Both the position numbers and the translations under genes were made by a program. The notes under the pieces were generated by a model. It had not been told where the DNA came from and made no database searches. It saw only the letters and a program-made list of their open reading frames with translations. From Escarpia spicata (lineage: Eukaryota; Annelida; Polychaeta; Sabellida; Siboglinidae), in contig CAXEFP010000001.1 in NCBI GenBank assembly GCA_963995525.1, positions 434,001 through 498,000 of the forward strand: 64,000 nt of DNA, written 5' to 3'. Positions 1-11,602 of this stretch are shown here, one piece after another; position 1 is the stretch's first letter, and each line of letters opens with the position of its first letter.

Positions 1-20
1 GAGCAATGCTATGTTGGTGT
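1..20 (+). repeat. Tail of an h-type 39-mer block
   Basis: Reads gagcaatgctatgttggtgt, the standard last bases of an h block or a fused H block before 8-mers. It matches 24085-24104. Confidence 0.9.
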
Positions 21-510
21 ATAGTAGTATAGTAGTATAGTAGTATAGTAGTACAGTAGTATAGTAGTATAGTAGGATAGTAGTATAGTAGGATAGTAGT
101 ATAGTAGGATAGTAGTATAGTAGGATAGTAGTATAGTAGGATAGTAGTATAGTAGGATAGTAGTATAGTAGTATAGTAGTATAGTAAGATAGTAGTATAG
201 TAGGATAGTAGTATAATAGGATAGTAGTATAGTAGTATAGTAGGATAGTAGTATAGTAGGATAGTAGTATAGTAGGATAGTAGTATAGTAGTATAGTAGG
301 ATAGTAGTATAGTAGGATAGTAGTATAGTAGGATAGTAGTATAGTAGGATAGTAGTATAGTAGGATAGTAGTATAGTAGTATAGTAGTATAGTAGGATAG
401 TAGTATAGTAGTATAGTAGGATAGTAGTATAGTAGTATAGTAGTATAGTAGTATAGTAGGATAGTAGGATAGTAGTATAGTAGTATAGTAGGATAGTAGT
501 ATAGTAGTGT
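21..510 (+). repeat. E tract, 490 bp
   Basis: Mostly the 16-bp dimer of atagtagt and atagtagg. Holds the linked taagat and ataata variants (near 187 and 212) and one tacag variant near 52. The paired tract at 24105 is 16 bp longer. Confidence 0.93.
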
Positions 511-1085
511 AGGATGGAGGAGCCATGTTATGTTGGATTTGGAAAGTGTAGGTTGGAGGAGCCATGCTATGTTGGAGTTGGAGAGTGTAGGAAGGATAAG
601 CCATGTTATGTTGAAGTTGGAGAGTGTGGGATGGAGGAGTCATGCTGTGTTGGAGTTGGAGAGTGTAGTATGGAGGAACCATGTTATGTTGGAGTTGGAG
701 AGTGTAGGATGGAGGAGCCATGTTATTTTGGAGTTGGAGAGTGCAGTATGGAGGAGCCATGCTATGTTGGAGTTGGAGAGTGTAGGATGGAGAAGCCATG
801 TTATGTTGAAGTTGGAGAGTGTGGGATGAAGGAGTCATGCTGTGTTGGAGTTGGAGAGTGTAGGATGGAGGAACCATGTTATGTTGGAGTTGGAGAGTGT
901 AGGATGGAGGAGCCATGTTATTTTGGAGTTGGAGAGTGCAGTATGGAGGAGCCATGCTATGTTGGAGTTGGAGAGTGTAGGATGGAGAAGCCATGTTATG
1001 TTGGAGTTGGAGTGTGTAGGATGGAGGAGCCATGTTATGTTGGAGTTGGAGAGTGCAGTATGGAGGAGCAATGCTATGTTGGTGT
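511..1085 (+). repeat. 39-mer block H575
   Basis: 14.7 units with two 195-bp cycles. The last 2.7 units are those of an h block, so this looks like an H head fused to an h tail with the T linker lost. The second cycle carries gatgaaggag near 827. The frame from 514 is open for 191 codons but is not taken as coding. Confidence 0.95.
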
Positions 1086-1207
1086 ATAGTAGTATAGTAG
1101 TATAGTAGTATAGTAGTATAGTAGTACAGTAGTATAGTAGTATAGTAGGATAGTAGTATAGTAGGATAGTAGTATAGTAGGATAGTAGGATAGTAGTATA
1201 GTAGTGT
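1086..1207 (+). repeat. E tract, 122 bp
   Basis: Short 8-mer spacer with one tacag variant near 1127, joining H575 to H354a. The same spacer recurs at 25186 with equal length. Confidence 0.93.
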
Positions 1208-1561
1208 AGGATGGAGGAGCCATGTTATGTTGGATTTGGAAAGTGTAGGTTGGAGGAGCCATGCTATGTTGGAGTTGGAGAGTGTAGGAAGGATAAGCCA
1301 TGTTATGTTGAAGTTGGAGAGTGTGGGATGGAGGAGTCATGCTGTGTTGGAGTTGGAGAGTGTAGGATGGAGGAACCATGTTATGTTGGAGTTGGAGTGT
1401 GTAGGATGGAGGAGCCATGTTATTTTGGAGTTGGAGAGTGCAGTATGGAGGAGCCATGCTATGTTGGAGTTGGAGAGTGTAGGATGGAGAAGCCATGTTA
1501 TGTTGAAGTTGGAGAGTGTGGGATGGAGGAGTCATGCTGTGTTGGAGTTGGAGAGTGTAGG
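1208..1561 (+). repeat. 39-mer block H354a
   Basis: Nine units, one full 195-bp cycle plus flanking units. Unit 5 ends gagtgtgtagg, a mark of the a class. Passes into attttagtagag. Confidence 0.95.
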
Positions 1562-2314
1562 ATTTTAGTAGAGTAGTAGTATATTAGTGTTATAGTATTA
1601 TAGTAGTATAATAGTAGTATAGTAGTAGGATAGTAGTAGCATAGTAGTATAGTAGCATAGTAGTATAGTAATATAGAAGTATAGTAGTATAATAGTATAG
1701 TAGCATAGTAGTATAGTTGGATGGAGGAGCCATGTTATGTTGGAGTTGGAGTGTGTAGGATGGAGGAGCCATGTTATGTTGGAGTTGGAGAGTGCAGTAT
1801 GGAGGAGCAATGCTATGTTGGTGTATAGTAGTATAGTAGTATAGTAGTATAGTAGTATAGTAGGATAGTAGGATAGTAGTATAGTAGTATAGTAGTATAG
1901 TAGGATAGTAGTATAGTAGGATAGTAGAATAGTAGGATAGTAGTATAGAAGGATAGTAGTATAGTAGGATAGTAGTATAGTAGGATAGTAGTATAGTAGT
2001 ATAGTAAGATAGTAGTATAGTAGGATAGTAGTATAATAGGATAGTAGTATAGTAGTATAGTAGGATAGTAGTATAGTAGGATAGTAGTATAGTAGGATAG
2101 TAGTATAGTAGTATAGTAGGATAGTAGTATAGTAGGATAGTAGTATAGTAGGATAGTAGTATAGTAGGATAGTAGTATAGTAGTATAGTAGTATAGTAGG
2201 ATAGTAGTATAGTAGTATAGTAGGATAGTAGTATAGTAGTATAGTAGTATAGTAGTATAGTAGGATAGTAGGATAGTAGTATAGTAGTATAGTAGGATAG
2301 TAGTATAGTAGTGT
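1562..2314 (+). repeat. a-linker, h block and E tract
   Basis: T 1562-1718 (tagcatag, atagaag and ataatag variants, ending agttggatgg), h 1719-1824, E 1825-2314. The E part has gaatag and agaagg variants and the taagat/ataata pair. Confidence 0.9.
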
Positions 2315-2889
2315 AGGATGGAGGAGCCATGTTATGTTGGATTTGGAAAGTGTAGGTTGGAGGAGCCATGCTATGTTGGAGTTGGAGAGTGAAGGAAGGA
2401 TAAGCCATGTTATGTTGAAGTTGGAGAGTGTGGGATGGAGGAGTCATGCTGTGTTGGAGTTGGAGAGTGTAGTATGGAGGAACCATGTTATGTTGGAGTT
2501 GGAGAGTGTAGGATGGAGGAGCCATGTTATTTTGGAGTTGGAGAGTGCAGTATGGAGGAGCCATGCTATGTTGGAGTTGGAGAGTGTAGGATGGAGAAGC
2601 CATGTTATGTTGAAGTTGGAGAGTGTGGGATGAAGGAGTCATGCTGTGTTGGAGTTGGAGAGTGTAGGATGGAGGAACCATGTTATGTTGGAGTTGGAGA
2701 GTGTAGGATGGAGGAGCCATGTTATTTTGGAGTTGGAGAGTGCAGTATGGAGGAGCCATGCTATGTTGGAGTTGGAGAGTGTAGGATGGAGAAGCCATGT
2801 TATGTTGGAGTTGGAGTGTGTAGGATGGAGGAGCCATGTTATGTTGGAGTTGGAGAGTGCAGTATGGAGGAGCAATGCTATGTTGGTGT
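2315..2889 (+). repeat. 39-mer block H575
   Basis: Copy of the 511 block at 1804 bp distance. A T-to-A change makes tga at 2390-2392 in the frame that is open in the first copy, with no other sign of decay; this argues against coding. The same change is in the 26415 block. Confidence 0.95.
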
Positions 2890-3003
2890 ATAGTAGTATA
2901 GTAGTATAGTAGTATAGTAGTATAGTAGTACAGTAGTATAGTAGTATAGTAGGATAGTAGTATAGTAGGATAGTAGTATAGTAGGATAGTAGTATAGTAG
3001 TGT
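2890..3003 (+). repeat. E tract, 114 bp
   Basis: One 8-mer shorter than the matching spacer at 1086. One tacag variant near 2930. Confidence 0.93.
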
Positions 3004-3357
3004 AGGATGGAGGAGCCATGTTATGTTGGATTTGGAAAGTGTAGGTTGGAGGAGCCATGCTATGTTGGAGTTGGAGAGTGTAGGAAGGATAAGCCATGTT
3101 ATGTTGAAGTTGGAGAGTGTGGGATGGAGGAGTCATGCTGTGTTGGAGTTGGAGAGTGTAGGATGGAGGAACCATGTTATGTTGGAGTTGGAGTGTGTAG
3201 GATGGAGGAGCCATGTTATTTTGGAGTTGGAGAGTGCAGTATGGAGGAGCCATGCTATGTTGGAGTTGGAGAGTGTAGGATGGAGAAGCCATGTTATGTT
3301 GAAGTTGGAGAGTGTGGGATGGAGGAGTCATGCTGTGTTGGAGTTGGAGAGTGTAGG
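3004..3357 (+). repeat. 39-mer block H354a
   Basis: Same unit order as 1208-1561. First member of the H354a -> H358 -> H770 trio that runs to 6210. Confidence 0.95.
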
Positions 3358-3950
3358 ATTTTAGTAGAGTAGTAGTATATTAGTGTAATAGTATTATAGT
3401 AGTATAATAGTAGTATAGTAGTAGGATAGTAGTAGCATAGTAGTATAGTAGCATAGTAGTATAGTAATATAGAAGTATAGTAGTATAATAGTATAGTAGC
3501 ATAGTAGTATAGTTGGATGGAGGAGCCATGTTATGTTGGAGTTGGAGTGTGTAGGATGGAGGAGCCATGTTATGTTGGAGTTGGAGAGTGCAGTATGGAG
3601 GAGCAATGCTATGTTGGTGTATAGTAGTATAGTAGTATAGTAGTATAGTAGTATAGTAGTATAGTAGGATAGTAGGATAGTAGTATAGTAGTATAGTAGT
3701 ATAGTAGGATAGTAGTATAGTAGGATAGTAGAATAGTAGGATAGTAGTATAGAAGGATAGTAGTATAGTAGGATAGTAGTATAGTAGGATAGTAGTATAG
3801 TAGGATAGTAGTATAGTAGGATTGTAGTATAGTAGGATAATAGTATAGTATTATAGTATTATAGTAGTATAGTAGTATAGTAGTATAGTAGGATAGTAGT
3901 ATAGTAGGATAGTAGTATAGTAGTATAGTAGGATAGTAGTATAGTAGTGT
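3358..3950 (+). repeat. a-linker, h block and E tract
   Basis: T 3358-3514, h 3515-3620, E 3621-3950. The E part contains gaatag, agaagg, ggattg and ggataa variants followed by a short tagtatta run near 3845. Confidence 0.9.
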
Positions 3951-4308
3951 AGGATGGAGTAGCCATGTTATGTTGGATTTGGAAAGTGTAGGTTGGAGGA
4001 GCCATGCTATGTTGGAGTTGGAGAGTGTAGGAAGGATAAGCCATGTTATGTTGAAGTTGGAGAGTGTGGGATGGAGGAGTCATGCTGTGTTGGAGTTGGA
4101 GAGTGTAGGATGGAGGAACCATGTTATGTTGGAGTTGGAGAGTGTAGGATGGAGGAGCCATGTTATTTTGGAGTTGGAGAGTGCAGTATGGAGGAGCCAT
4201 GCTATGTTGGAGTTGGAGAGTGTGGGATGGAGGAGCCATGCTGTGTTGGAGTTGGAGAGTGTAGGATGGAGGAGCCAGGCTATGTTGGGGTTGGAGTGTG
4301 TAGGATGG
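3951..4308 (+). repeat. 39-mer block H358 (gagtagcc start)
   Basis: About nine units. The first unit reads gatggagtagcc, an in-frame tag at 3960-3962. The last units carry gccaggctatgttgggg, then gtgtgtaggatgg before linker U. Confidence 0.95.
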
Positions 4309-5440
4309 TATTATAGTATTATAGTATTATAATATAGTAGTATAGTAGTATTGTAGGATGGAGGAGCCGTGTTATGTTGGAGTTGGAGAGTGTAGGATGG
4401 AGGAGCCATGTTATGTTGGAGTTGGAGAGTGCAGTATGGAGGAGCAATGCTATGTTGGTGTATAGTAGTATAGTAGTATAGTAGTATAGTAGGATAGTAT
4501 TATTGTAGTATAGTAGTAGTATAGTAGTAGGATAGTAGTAGCATAGTAGTATAGTAGCATGGTAGTATAGTAGCATGGTAGTATAGTAATATAGTAGTAT
4601 AATAGTATCGTAGCATAGTAGTATAGTAGGATGGAGGAGCCATGTTATGTTGGAGTTGGAGTGTGTAGGATGGAGGAGCCATGTTATGTTGGAGTTGGAG
4701 AGTGCAGTATGGAGGAGCAATGCTATGTTGGTGTATAGTAGTATAGTAGTATAGTAGTATAGTAGTATAGTAGTATAGTGGTATAGTAGGATAGTAGTAT
4801 AGTAGGATAGTAGTATAGTAGGATAATAGTATAGTAGGATAGTAGTATAGTAGGATAGTAGTATAGTAGGATAGTAGTATAGTAGGATAGTAGTATAGTA
4901 GGATAGTAGTATAGTAGGATAGTAGTATAGTAGTATAGTAGTATAGTAGGATAGTAGTATATTAGGATAGTAGTATAGTAGGATAGTAGTATAGTAGGAT
5001 AGTAGTATAGTAGGATAGTAGTATAGTATGATAGTAGTATAGTAGGATAGTAGTATAGTAGGATAGTAGTATAGTAGGATAGTAGTATAGTAGTATAGTA
5101 AGATAGTAGTATAGTAGGATAGTAGTATAGTAGGATAGTAGTATAGTAGGATAGTAGTATAGTAGGATAGTAGTATAGTAGGATAGTAGTATAGTAGTAT
5201 AGTAGGATAGTAGTATAGTAGGATAGTAGTATAGTAGGATAGTAGTATAGTAGGATAGTAGTATAGTAGGATAGTAGTATAGTAGGATAGTAGTATAGTA
5301 GGATAGTAGTATAGTAGTATAGTAGGATAGTAGTATAGTAGTATAGTAGTACAGTAGTATAGTAGTATAGTAGTATCGTAGTATAGTAGGATAGTAGGAT
5401 AGTAGTATAGTAGTATAGTAGGATAGTAGTATAGTAGTGT
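4309..5440 (+). repeat. U linker, n block, T linker, h block and long E tract
   Basis: U 4309-4354 (tagtatta run, then ataatatag), n 4355-4461 with gagccgtg, T 4462-4627, h 4628-4734, E 4735-5440. The T part has two tagcatgg variants and tatcgtag near 4607; E has tacag and tatcg variants near its right end. Confidence 0.9.
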
Positions 5441-6210
5441 AGGATGGAGGAGCCATGTTATGTTGGATTTGGAAAGTGTAGGTTGGAGGAGCCATGCTAT
5501 GTTTGAGTTGGAGAGTGTAGGAAGGATAAGCCATGTTATGTTGAAGTTGGAGAGTGTGGGATGGAGGAGTCATGCTGTGTTGGAGTTGGAGAGTGTAGTA
5601 TGGAGGAACCATGTTATGTTGGAGTTGGAGAGTGTAGGATGGAGGAGCCATGTAATTTTGGAGTTGGAGAGTGCAGTATGGAGGAGCCATGCTATGATGG
5701 AGTTGGAGATTGTAGGATGGAGAAGCCATGTTATGTTGAAGTTGGAGAGTGTGGGATGGAGGAGTCATGCTGTGTTGGAGTTGGAGAGTGTAGGATGGAG
5801 GAACCATGTTATGTTGGAGTTGGAGAGTGTAGGATGGAGGAGCCATGTTATTTTGGAGTTGGAGAGTGCAGTATGGAGGAGCCATGCTATGTTGGATTTG
5901 GAGAGTGTAGGATGGAGAAGCCATGTTATGTTGAAGTTGGAGAGTGTGGGATGGAGGAGTCATGCTGTGTTGGAGTTGGAGAGTGTAGGATGGAGGAACC
6001 ATGTTATGTTGGAGTTGGAGAGTGTAGGATGGAGGAGCCATGTTATTTTGGAGTTGGAGAGTGCAGTATGGAGGAGCCATGCTATGTTGGAGTTGGAGAG
6101 TGTAGGATGGAGAAGCCATGTTATGTTGGAGTTGGAGTGTGTAGGATGGAGGAGCCATGTTATGTTGGAGTTGGAGAGTGCAGTATGGAGGAGCAATGCT
6201 ATGTTGGTGT
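5441..6210 (+). repeat. 39-mer block H770
   Basis: 19.7 units with three 195-bp cycles and the fused h tail. Private marks: atgtttgag near 5500, gtaattttgg near 5652, gctatgatgg near 5693 and gagattgtagg near 5707. The same marks are in 19053, 20601 and 29477. Confidence 0.95.
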
Positions 6211-6332
6211 ATAGTAGTATAGTAGTATAGTAGTATAGTAGTATAGTAGTACAGTAGTATAGTAGTATAGTAGGATAGTAGTATAGTAGGATAGTAGTAT
6301 AGTAGGATAGTAGGATAGTAGTATAGTAGTGT
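6211..6332 (+). repeat. E tract, 122 bp
   Basis: 8-mer spacer with one tacag variant. Same length as the spacers at 1086 and 30247. Confidence 0.93.
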
Positions 6333-6491
6333 AGGATGGAGGAGCCATGTTATGTTGGATTTGGAAAGTGTAGGTTGGAGGAGCCATGCTATGTTGGAGT
6401 TGGAGAGTGTAGGAAGGATAAGCCATGTTATGTTGAAGTTGGAGAGTGTGGGATGGAGGAGTCATGCTGTGTTGGAGTTGGAGAGTGTAGG
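6333..6491 (+). repeat. 39-mer block H159a, one cycle missing
   Basis: Four units then the a-type end. The partner at 30369-30722 has 354 bp; the difference is exactly 195 bp, so one five-unit cycle has been lost here (or gained there). Confidence 0.95.
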
Positions 6492-7084
6492 ATTTTAGTA
6501 GAGTAGTAGTATATTAGTGTAATAGTATTATAGTAGTATAATAGTAGTATAGTAGTAGGATAGTAGTAGCATAGTAGTATAGTAGCATAGTAGTATAGTA
6601 ATATAGAAGTATAGTAGTATAATAGTATAGTAGCATAGTAGTATAGTTGGATGGAGGAGCCATGTTATGTTGGAGTTGGAGTGTGTAGGATGGAGGAGCC
6701 ATGTTATGTTGGAGTTGGAGAGTGCAGTATGGAGGAGCAATGCTATGTTGGTGTATAGTAGTATAGTAGTATAGTAGTATAGTAGGATAGTAGGATAGTA
6801 GTATAGTATTATAGTAGTATAGTAGGATAGTAGTATAGTAGGATAGTAGAATAGTAGGATAGTAGTATAGAAGGATAGTAGTATAGTAGGATAGTAGTAT
6901 AGTAGGATAGTAGTATAGTAGGATAGTAGTATAGTAGGATTGTAGTATAGTAGGATAATAGTATAGTATTATAGTATTATAGTATTATAGTATTATAGTA
7001 GTATAGTAGTATAGTAGTATAGTAGGATAGTAGTATAGTAGGATAGTAGTATAGTAGTATAGTAGGATAGTAGTATAGTAGTGT
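6492..7084 (+). repeat. a-linker, h block and E tract
   Basis: T 6492-6648, h 6649-6754, E 6755-7084. The E part has gaatag, agaagg and ggattg variants, then four tagtatta units from about 6967. Confidence 0.9.
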
Positions 7085-7442
7085 AGGATGGAGTAGCCAT
7101 GTTATGTTGGATTTGGAAAGTGTAGGTTGGAGGAGCCATGCTATGTTGGAGTTGGAGAGTGTAGGAAGGATAAGCCATGTTATGTTGAAGTTGGAGAGTG
7201 TGGGATGGAGGAGTCATGCTGTGTTGGAGTTGGAGAGTGTAGGATGGAGGAACCATGTTATGTTGGAGTTGGAGAGTGTAGGATGGAGGAGCCATGTTAT
7301 TTTGGAGTTGGAGAGTGCAGTATGGAGGAGCCATGCTATGTTGGAGTTGGAGAGTGTGGGATGGAGGAGCCATGCTGTGTTGGAGTTGGAGAGTGTAGGA
7401 TGGAGGAGCCAGGCTATGTTGGGGTTGGAGTGTGTAGGATGG
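7085..7442 (+). repeat. 39-mer block H358 (gagtagcc start)
   Basis: Same as the block at 3951, including the early in-frame tag and the gccaggctatg unit. Confidence 0.95.
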
Positions 7443-8702
7443 TATTATAGTATTATAGTATTATAATATAGTAGTATAGTAGTATTGTAGGATGGAGGAG
7501 CCGTGTTATGTTGGAGTTGGAGAGTGTAGGATGGAGGAGCCATGTTATGTTGGAGTTGGAGAGTGCAGTATGGAGGAGCAATGCTATGTTGGTGTATAGT
7601 AGTATAGTAGTATAGTAGGATAGTATTATTGTAGTATAGTAGTAGTATAGTAGTAGGATAGTAGTAGCATAGTAGTATAGTAGCATGGTAGTATAGTATT
7701 ATAGTAGTATAGTAATATAGTAGTATAATAGTATGGTAGCATAGTAGTATAGTAGGATGGAGGAGCCATGTTATGTTGGAGTTGGAGTGTGTAGGATGGA
7801 GGAGCCATGTTATGTTGGAGTTGGAGAGTGCAGTATGGAGGAGCAATACTATGTTGGTGTATAGTAGTATAGTAGTATAGTAGTATAGTAGTATAGTGGT
7901 ATAGTAGGATAGTAGTATAGTAGGATAGTAGTATAGTAGGATAGTAGTATAGTAGGATAGTAGTATAGTAGGATAGTAGTATAGTAGGATAGTAGTATAG
8001 TAGGATAGTAGTATAGTAGGATAGTAGTATAGTAGGATAGTAGTATAGTAGGATAGTAGTATAGTAGTATAGTAGTATAGTAGGATAGTAGTATAGTAGG
8101 ATAGTAGTATAGTAGGATAGTAGTATAGTAGGATAGTAGTATAGTAGGATAGTAGTATAGTAGGATAGTAGTATAGTAGGATAGTAGTATAGTAGGATAG
8201 TAGTATAGTAGGATAGTAGTATAGTAGGATAGTAGTATAGTAGGATAGTAGTATAGTAGGATAGTAGTATAGTAGTATAGTAAGATAGTAGTATAGTAGG
8301 ATAGTAGTATAATAGGATAGTAGTATAGTAGGATAGTAGTATAGTAGGATAGTAGTATAGTAGGATAGTAGTATAGTAGGATAGTAGTATAGTAGTATAG
8401 TAGGATAGTAGTATAGTAGGATAGTAGTATAGTAGGATAGTAGTATAGTAGGATAGTAGTATAGTAGGATAGTAGTATAGTAGTATAGTAGGATAGTAGT
8501 ATAGTAGTATAGTAGTACAGTAGTATAGTAGTATAGTAGTATCGTAGTATAGTAGGATAGTAGGATAGTAGTATAGTAGTATAGTAGGATAGTAGTATAG
8601 TAGTATAGTAGTATAGTAGTACAGTAGTATAGTAGTATAGTAGGATAGTAGTATAGTAGGATAGTAGTATAGTAGGATAGTAGGATAGTAGTATAGTAGT
8701 GT
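7443..8702 (+). repeat. U, n, T, h and very long E tract
   Basis: U 7443-7488, n 7489-7595, T 7596-7753, h 7754-7860 with gcaatactatg (shared only with 32085), E 7861-8702. The E part is 842 bp and shows long runs of the pure 16-bp dimer, the taagat/ataata pair, and tacag and tatcg variants near the right end. Confidence 0.9.
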
Positions 8703-9056
8703 AGGATGGAGGAGCCATGTTATGTTGGATTTGGAAAGTGTAGGTTGGAGGAGCCATGATATGTTGGAGTTGGAGAGTGTAGGAAGGATAAGCCATGTTA
8801 TGTTGAAGTTGGAGAGTGTGGGATGGAGGAGTCATGCTGTGTTGGAGTTGGAGAGTGTAGGATGGAGGAACCATGTTATGTTGGAGTTGGAGAGTGTAGG
8901 ATGGAGGAGCCATGTTATTTTGGAGTTGGAGAGTGCAGTATGGAGGAGCCATGCTATGTTGGAGTTGGAGAGTGTAGGATGGAGAAGCCATGTTATGTTG
9001 AAGTTGGAGAGTGTGGGATGGAGGAGTCATGCTGTGTTGGAGTTGGAGAGTGTAGG
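8703..9056 (+). repeat. 39-mer block H354b
   Basis: Nine units ending in attttagtatag. A private change gives catgatatg near 8757, absent in the partner at 32950. Confidence 0.95.
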
Positions 9057-9609
9057 ATTTTAGTATAGTAGTAGTATATTAGTGTAGTAGTATTATAGTA
9101 GTATAATAGTAGTATAGTAGTAGGATAGTAGTAGCATAGTAGTATAGTAGCATAGTAGTATAGTATTATAGTAGTATAGTAGTATAATAGTATGGTAGCA
9201 TAGTAGTATAGTAGGATGGAGGAGCCATGTTATGTTGGAGTTGGAGTGTGTAGGATGGAGGAGCCATGTTATGTTGGAGTTGGAGAGTGCAGTATGGAGG
9301 AGCAATGCTATGTTGGTGTATAGTAGTATAGTAGTATAGTAGTATAGTAGGATAGTAGTATAGTAGTATAGTAGTATAGTAGGATAGTAGTATAGTAGGA
9401 TAGTAGTATAGTAGGATAGTAGTATAGTAGGATAGTAGTATAGTAGGATATTAGTATAGTAGGATAGTAGTATAGTAGGATAGTAGTATAGTAGGATAGT
9501 AGTATAGTAGGATAGTATTATAGTATTATAGTAGTATAGTAGGATAGTAGGATAGTAGTATAGTAGGATAGTAGTATAGTAGTATAGTAGGATAGTAGTA
9601 TAGTAGTGT
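9057..9609 (+). repeat. b-linker, h block and E tract
   Basis: T 9057-9212, h 9213-9319, E 9320-9609. The E part has one gatattag variant near 9448 and a short tagtatta run near 9515. Confidence 0.9.
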
Positions 9610-9889
9610 AGGATGGAGGAGCCATGTTATGTTGGATTTGGAAAGTGTAGGTTGGAGGAGCCATGCTATGTTGGAGTTGGAGAGTGTAGGAAGGATAAGC
9701 CATGTTATGTTGAAGTTGGAGAGTGTGGGATGGAGGAGTCATGCTGTGTTGGAGTTGGAGAGTGTAGGATGGAGGAACCATGTTATGTTGGAGTTGGAGA
9801 GTGTAGGATGGAGGAGCCATGTTATTTTGGAGTTGGAGAGTGCAGTATGGAGGAGCCATGCTATGTTGGAGTTGGAGTGTGTAGGATGG
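9610..9889 (+). repeat. 39-mer block H280
   Basis: An H358-type block lacking two 39-bp units (78 bp). It starts gaggagcc without the tag change. Partner at 33865. Confidence 0.95.
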
Positions 9890-11053
9890 TATTATAGTAT
9901 TATAGTATTATAATATAGTAGTATTGTAGGATGGAGGAGCCGTGTTATGTTGGAGTTGGAGAGTGTAGGATGGAGGAGCCATGTTATGTTGGAGTTGGAG
10001 AGTGCAGTATGGAGGAGCAATGCTATGTTGGTGTATAGTAGTATAGTAGTATAGTAGTATAGTAGTATAGTAGTATAGTAGGATAGTATTATTGTAGTAT
10101 AGTAGTAGTATAGTAGTAGGATAGTAGTAGCATAGTAGTATAGTAGCATGGTAGTATAGTATTATAGTAGTATAGTAATATAGTAGTATAATAGTATGGT
10201 AGCATAGTAGTATAGTAGGATGGAGGAGCCATGTTATGTTGGAGTTGGAGTGTGTAGGATGGAGGAGCCATGTTATGTTGGAGTTGGAGAGTGCAGTATG
10301 GAGGAGCAATGCTATGTTGGTGTATAGTAGTATAGTAGTATAGTAGTATAGTAGTATAGTAGTATAGTAGTATAGTAGTATAGTGGTATAGTAGGATAGT
10401 TGTATAGTAGGATAGTAGTATAGTAGGATAGTAGTATAGTAGGATAGTAGTATAGTAGGATAGTAGTATAGTAGGATAGTAGTATAGTAGGATAGTAGTA
10501 TAGTAGGATAGTAGTATAGTAGGATAGTAGTATAGTAGGATAGTAGTATAGTAGTATAGTAGTATAGTAGTATAGTAGGATAGTAGGATAGTAGTATAGT
10601 AGGATAGTAGTATAGTAGGATAGTAGTATAGTAGGATAGTAGTATAGTAGGATAGTAGTATAGTAGGATAGTAGTATAGTAGGATAGTAGTATAGTAGGA
10701 TAGTAGTATAGTAGGATAGTAGTATAGTAGTATAGTAAGATAGTAGTATAGTAGGATAGTAGTATAATAGGATAGTAGTATAGTAGGATAGTAGTATAGT
10801 AGGATAGTAGTATAGTAGGATAGTAGTATAGTAGGATAGTAGTATAGTAGTATAGTAGGATAGTAGTATAGTAGGATAGTAGTATAGTAGGATAGTAGTA
10901 TAGTAGGATAGTAGTATAGTAGGATAGTAGTATAGTAGTATAGTAGGATAGTAGTATAGTAGTACAGTAGTATAGTAGTATAGTAGTATCGTAGTATAGT
11001 AGGATAGTAGGATAGTAGTATAGTAGTATAGTAAGATAGTAGTATAGTAGTGT
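9890..11053 (+). repeat. U, n, T, h and long E tract
   Basis: U 9890-9927 is 38 bp, one 8-mer shorter than all other U linkers. n 9928-10034, T 10035-10216, h 10217-10323, E 10324-11053 with one ttgtatag variant near 10400. Confidence 0.9.
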
Positions 11054-11602
11054 AGGATGGAGGAGCCATGTTATGTTGGATTTGGAAAGTGTAGGTTGGA
11101 GGAGCCATGCTATGTTTGAGTTGGAGAGTGTAGGAAGGATAAGCCATGTTATGTTGAAGTTGGAGAGTGTGGGATGGAGGAGTCATGCTGTGTTGGAGTT
11201 GGAGAGTGTAGTATGGAGGAACCATGTTATGTTGGAGTTGGAGAGTGTAGGATGGAGGAGCCATGTAATTTTGGAGTTGGAGAGTGCAGTATGGAGGAGC
11301 CATGCTATGATGGAGTTGGAGAGTGTAGGATGGAGAAGCCATGTTATGTTGAAGTTGGAGAGTGTGGGATGGAGGAGTCATGCTGTGTTGGAGTTGGAGA
11401 GTGTAGGATGGAGGAACCATGTTATGTTGGAGTTGGAGAGTGTAGGATGGAGGAGCCATGTTATTTTGGAGTTGGAGAGTGCAGTATGGAGGAGCCATGC
11501 TATGATGGAGTTGGAGAGTGTAGGATGGAGAAGCCATGTTATGTTGAAGTTGGAGAGTGTGGGATGGAGGAGTCATGCTGTGTTGGAGTTGGAGAGTGTA
11601 GG
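11054..11602 (+). repeat. 39-mer block H549b
   Basis: Fourteen units with two and a half cycles. Shares atgtttgag, gtaattttgg and gctatgatgg with the H770 group, but has gagagtgtagg where H770 has gagattgtagg. gctatgatgg occurs twice here. Confidence 0.95.

Noticed and set aside
514..1089. 191-codon + strand frame with a 13-residue repeat of the MEEPCYVGVGECR type, and like frames in every H block
   Set aside because: 39 is a multiple of three, so any stop-free unit gives a long frame. Copies carry stops in the same frame (3960, 2390, 42938, 44410), one lacks the atg (30369), most variants are amino-acid changing, and each frame ends as soon as 8-mers begin. No promoter, splice or unique terminal domain is seen.
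1562..1718. T linker as a remnant of a transposon or unique insertion
   Set aside because: Its sequence is explained by 8-mer variants with 3-bp additions (tagtagtagtatag, tagtaggatag). It has no terminal inverted repeats, target-site duplication or coding part.
3951..4308. G-quadruplex clusters in gggg-containing H358 units
   Set aside because: Runs of three or more G are isolated (gttggggttgg, gtgtggg). Four closely spaced G3 tracts were not seen; only weak two-tier forms could be drawn.
511..6210. CRISPR-like array (39-bp repeats)
   Set aside because: Units are directly tandem with no spacers, and no cas genes are present.
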